From an uncultured Prevotella sp. (lineage in GTDB: Bacteria; Bacteroidota; Bacteroidia; Bacteroidales; Bacteroidaceae): 6,415 bases of DNA. A model generated the notes under the pieces. It was not told the DNA's origin and did no database searches. It saw nothing but the letters and a program-made list of their open reading frames with translations. This document shows, in pieces, positions 5,948 through 6,415 of the stretch (the stretch's first letter is position 1; each line of letters begins with the position of its first letter). The stretch spans positions 1-6,415 of the forward strand of contig UQCW01000081.1 in the NCBI GenBank assembly GCA_900539625.1, written 5' to 3'. The translations under genes were made by a program, and so were the position numbers.

Positions 5948-6309
5948 TCCTATGTTTTTGCCATTGCAGAGCATGGGGTTATCGACTCGTCTTTCAGATT
6001 ACATAAAGTATTGGGACAGGGTTTTATCCAGCCGCAGCGTTGAAAAACCAGCGACTGCTTCCTTGGAACCTCGCCAAGTTTCAGGCCTGAAAAAACGTCT
6101 ATCTGTTTATCAGCTACAAAGTTAGCAATAAAAACTTATCAACGCGCATAAGTTTTCTTGTTTTTTCTGCCTTTCTTGTTGCCATTGGGAGAAATGGCAG
6201 GTGGGCTTACAAAAAAAACGGGGCAGGCGCCCAACGCGATGTTGGAAACTCTAAATTCGTAAAATTGTCGAGACACTGTTTTCTGAACGGCGTTTTTGCG
6301 GGCGGCGTC
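5948..6309. other. Gene-free region upstream of tetR
   Basis: This stretch carries the tetR leader and its putative -7 box. Beyond these it holds a small 6-bp hairpin (GCCATT-GGGAGA-AATGGC, 6181-6198). A minus-strand frame is open from beyond the right edge to a TGA at 6139-6141, ending in a lysine-rich tail (NGNKKGRKNKKTYAR). It has no recognisable domain and its upstream half is the degenerate repeat, so it is not annotated as a gene. Confidence 0.5.
6117..6124 (-). promoter_or_regulatory. Bacteroidetes-type -7 box, probable tetR promoter
   Basis: The minus strand reads TAACTTTG, the same octamer as in front of the GT5-like gene. A TTG lies upstream at 6142-6140, but the spacer is only 15 nt, shorter than the usual 19-22. 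If used, it gives a leader of roughly 160 nt before the tetR start. I see no better promoter nearer the gene. Confidence 0.5.
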
Positions 6310-6415
6310 AGGTAGGGCGTTCAAAATCCAGAAAAATCTCTGCGCGGTTTTGAGCCAAATAACATGGCAGTTGCGCCGCTGCCCCTGAAAGGGGCTCATA
6401 TTCCAGGATAGGGGC
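6310..6415 (-). repeat. Degenerate hairpin-rich repeat, right copy (inverted, cut by the window edge)
   Basis: Read on the minus strand this matches the left-end repeat. It has a GCCCCT-TTC-AGGGGC hairpin (6381-6395) with the same TTC loop. After about 50 nt with little similarity comes the block 6335-6310, which agrees with 126-151 at 25 of 26 positions. CTGGA precedes the hairpin in both copies. The first hairpin of the family would lie beyond the window; GGGGC at 6411-6415 may be one of its arms. In both copies the shared block translates in the same frame to FWILNxLP, with spacing differing by one codon, so the family may derive from a coding sequence. Confidence 0.6.

Noticed and set aside
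1..6415. tRNA, rRNA, prophage or complete insertion sequence
   Set aside because: No cloverleaf, ribosomal sequence, integrase, transposase frame or target-site duplication could be recognised.

Overview
The window looks like a chromosomal segment of a Bacteroidales bacterium, most likely a member of the Prevotellaceae. Three things suggest this. Start codons lack Shine-Dalgarno sequences. The putative promoters have the Bacteroidetes-type -7 element (TAnnTTTG). A short glycogen-synthase-like gene lies divergent from panC, an arrangement I recall from many Bacteroidetes genomes. The genus is an inference, and there is no sign of a phage, plasmid or intact transposon.

Layout from left to right: (1) 1-236, a hairpin-rich degenerate repeat, then unexplained sequence; (2) 237-1421 (+), a 12-helix MFS transporter; (3) 1422-1901, no gene, but a 22-bp-period GC-rich array inside a 21-bp inverted repeat, then a 21-bp-period array, then a strong hairpin terminator; (4) 1902-2729 (-), a GT5 (glycogen/starch synthase) N-terminal-domain protein; (5) 2730-2901, a divergent promoter region; (6) 2902-5102 (+), panC, panD and comF in one direction, with a hairpin-rich 115-nt gap between panC and panD; (7) 5207-5258, a long hairpin between convergent genes; (8) 5303-5947 (-), a TetR-family regulator; (9) 5948-6415, the tetR leader and promoter, then an inverted second copy of the left-end repeat.

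Functionally, PanC and PanD are joined: PanD makes beta-alanine from aspartate, and PanC condenses it with pantoate to give pantothenate, the precursor of coenzyme A. ComF is a phosphoribosyltransferase-like protein linked to DNA uptake and probably rides on the same transcript. The GT5-like protein lacks the C-terminal half and several catalytic motifs of true glycogen synthases, so its biochemical role is uncertain. Neither the MFS transporter nor the TetR regulator has an identifiable partner in the window.

I do not see a convincing new multi-gene system. The best leads are the repeat architecture (inward-facing copies at both ends and the two arrays at 1519-1765), the catalytically odd GT5 protein, and the mutually exclusive RNA pairings between panC and panD.
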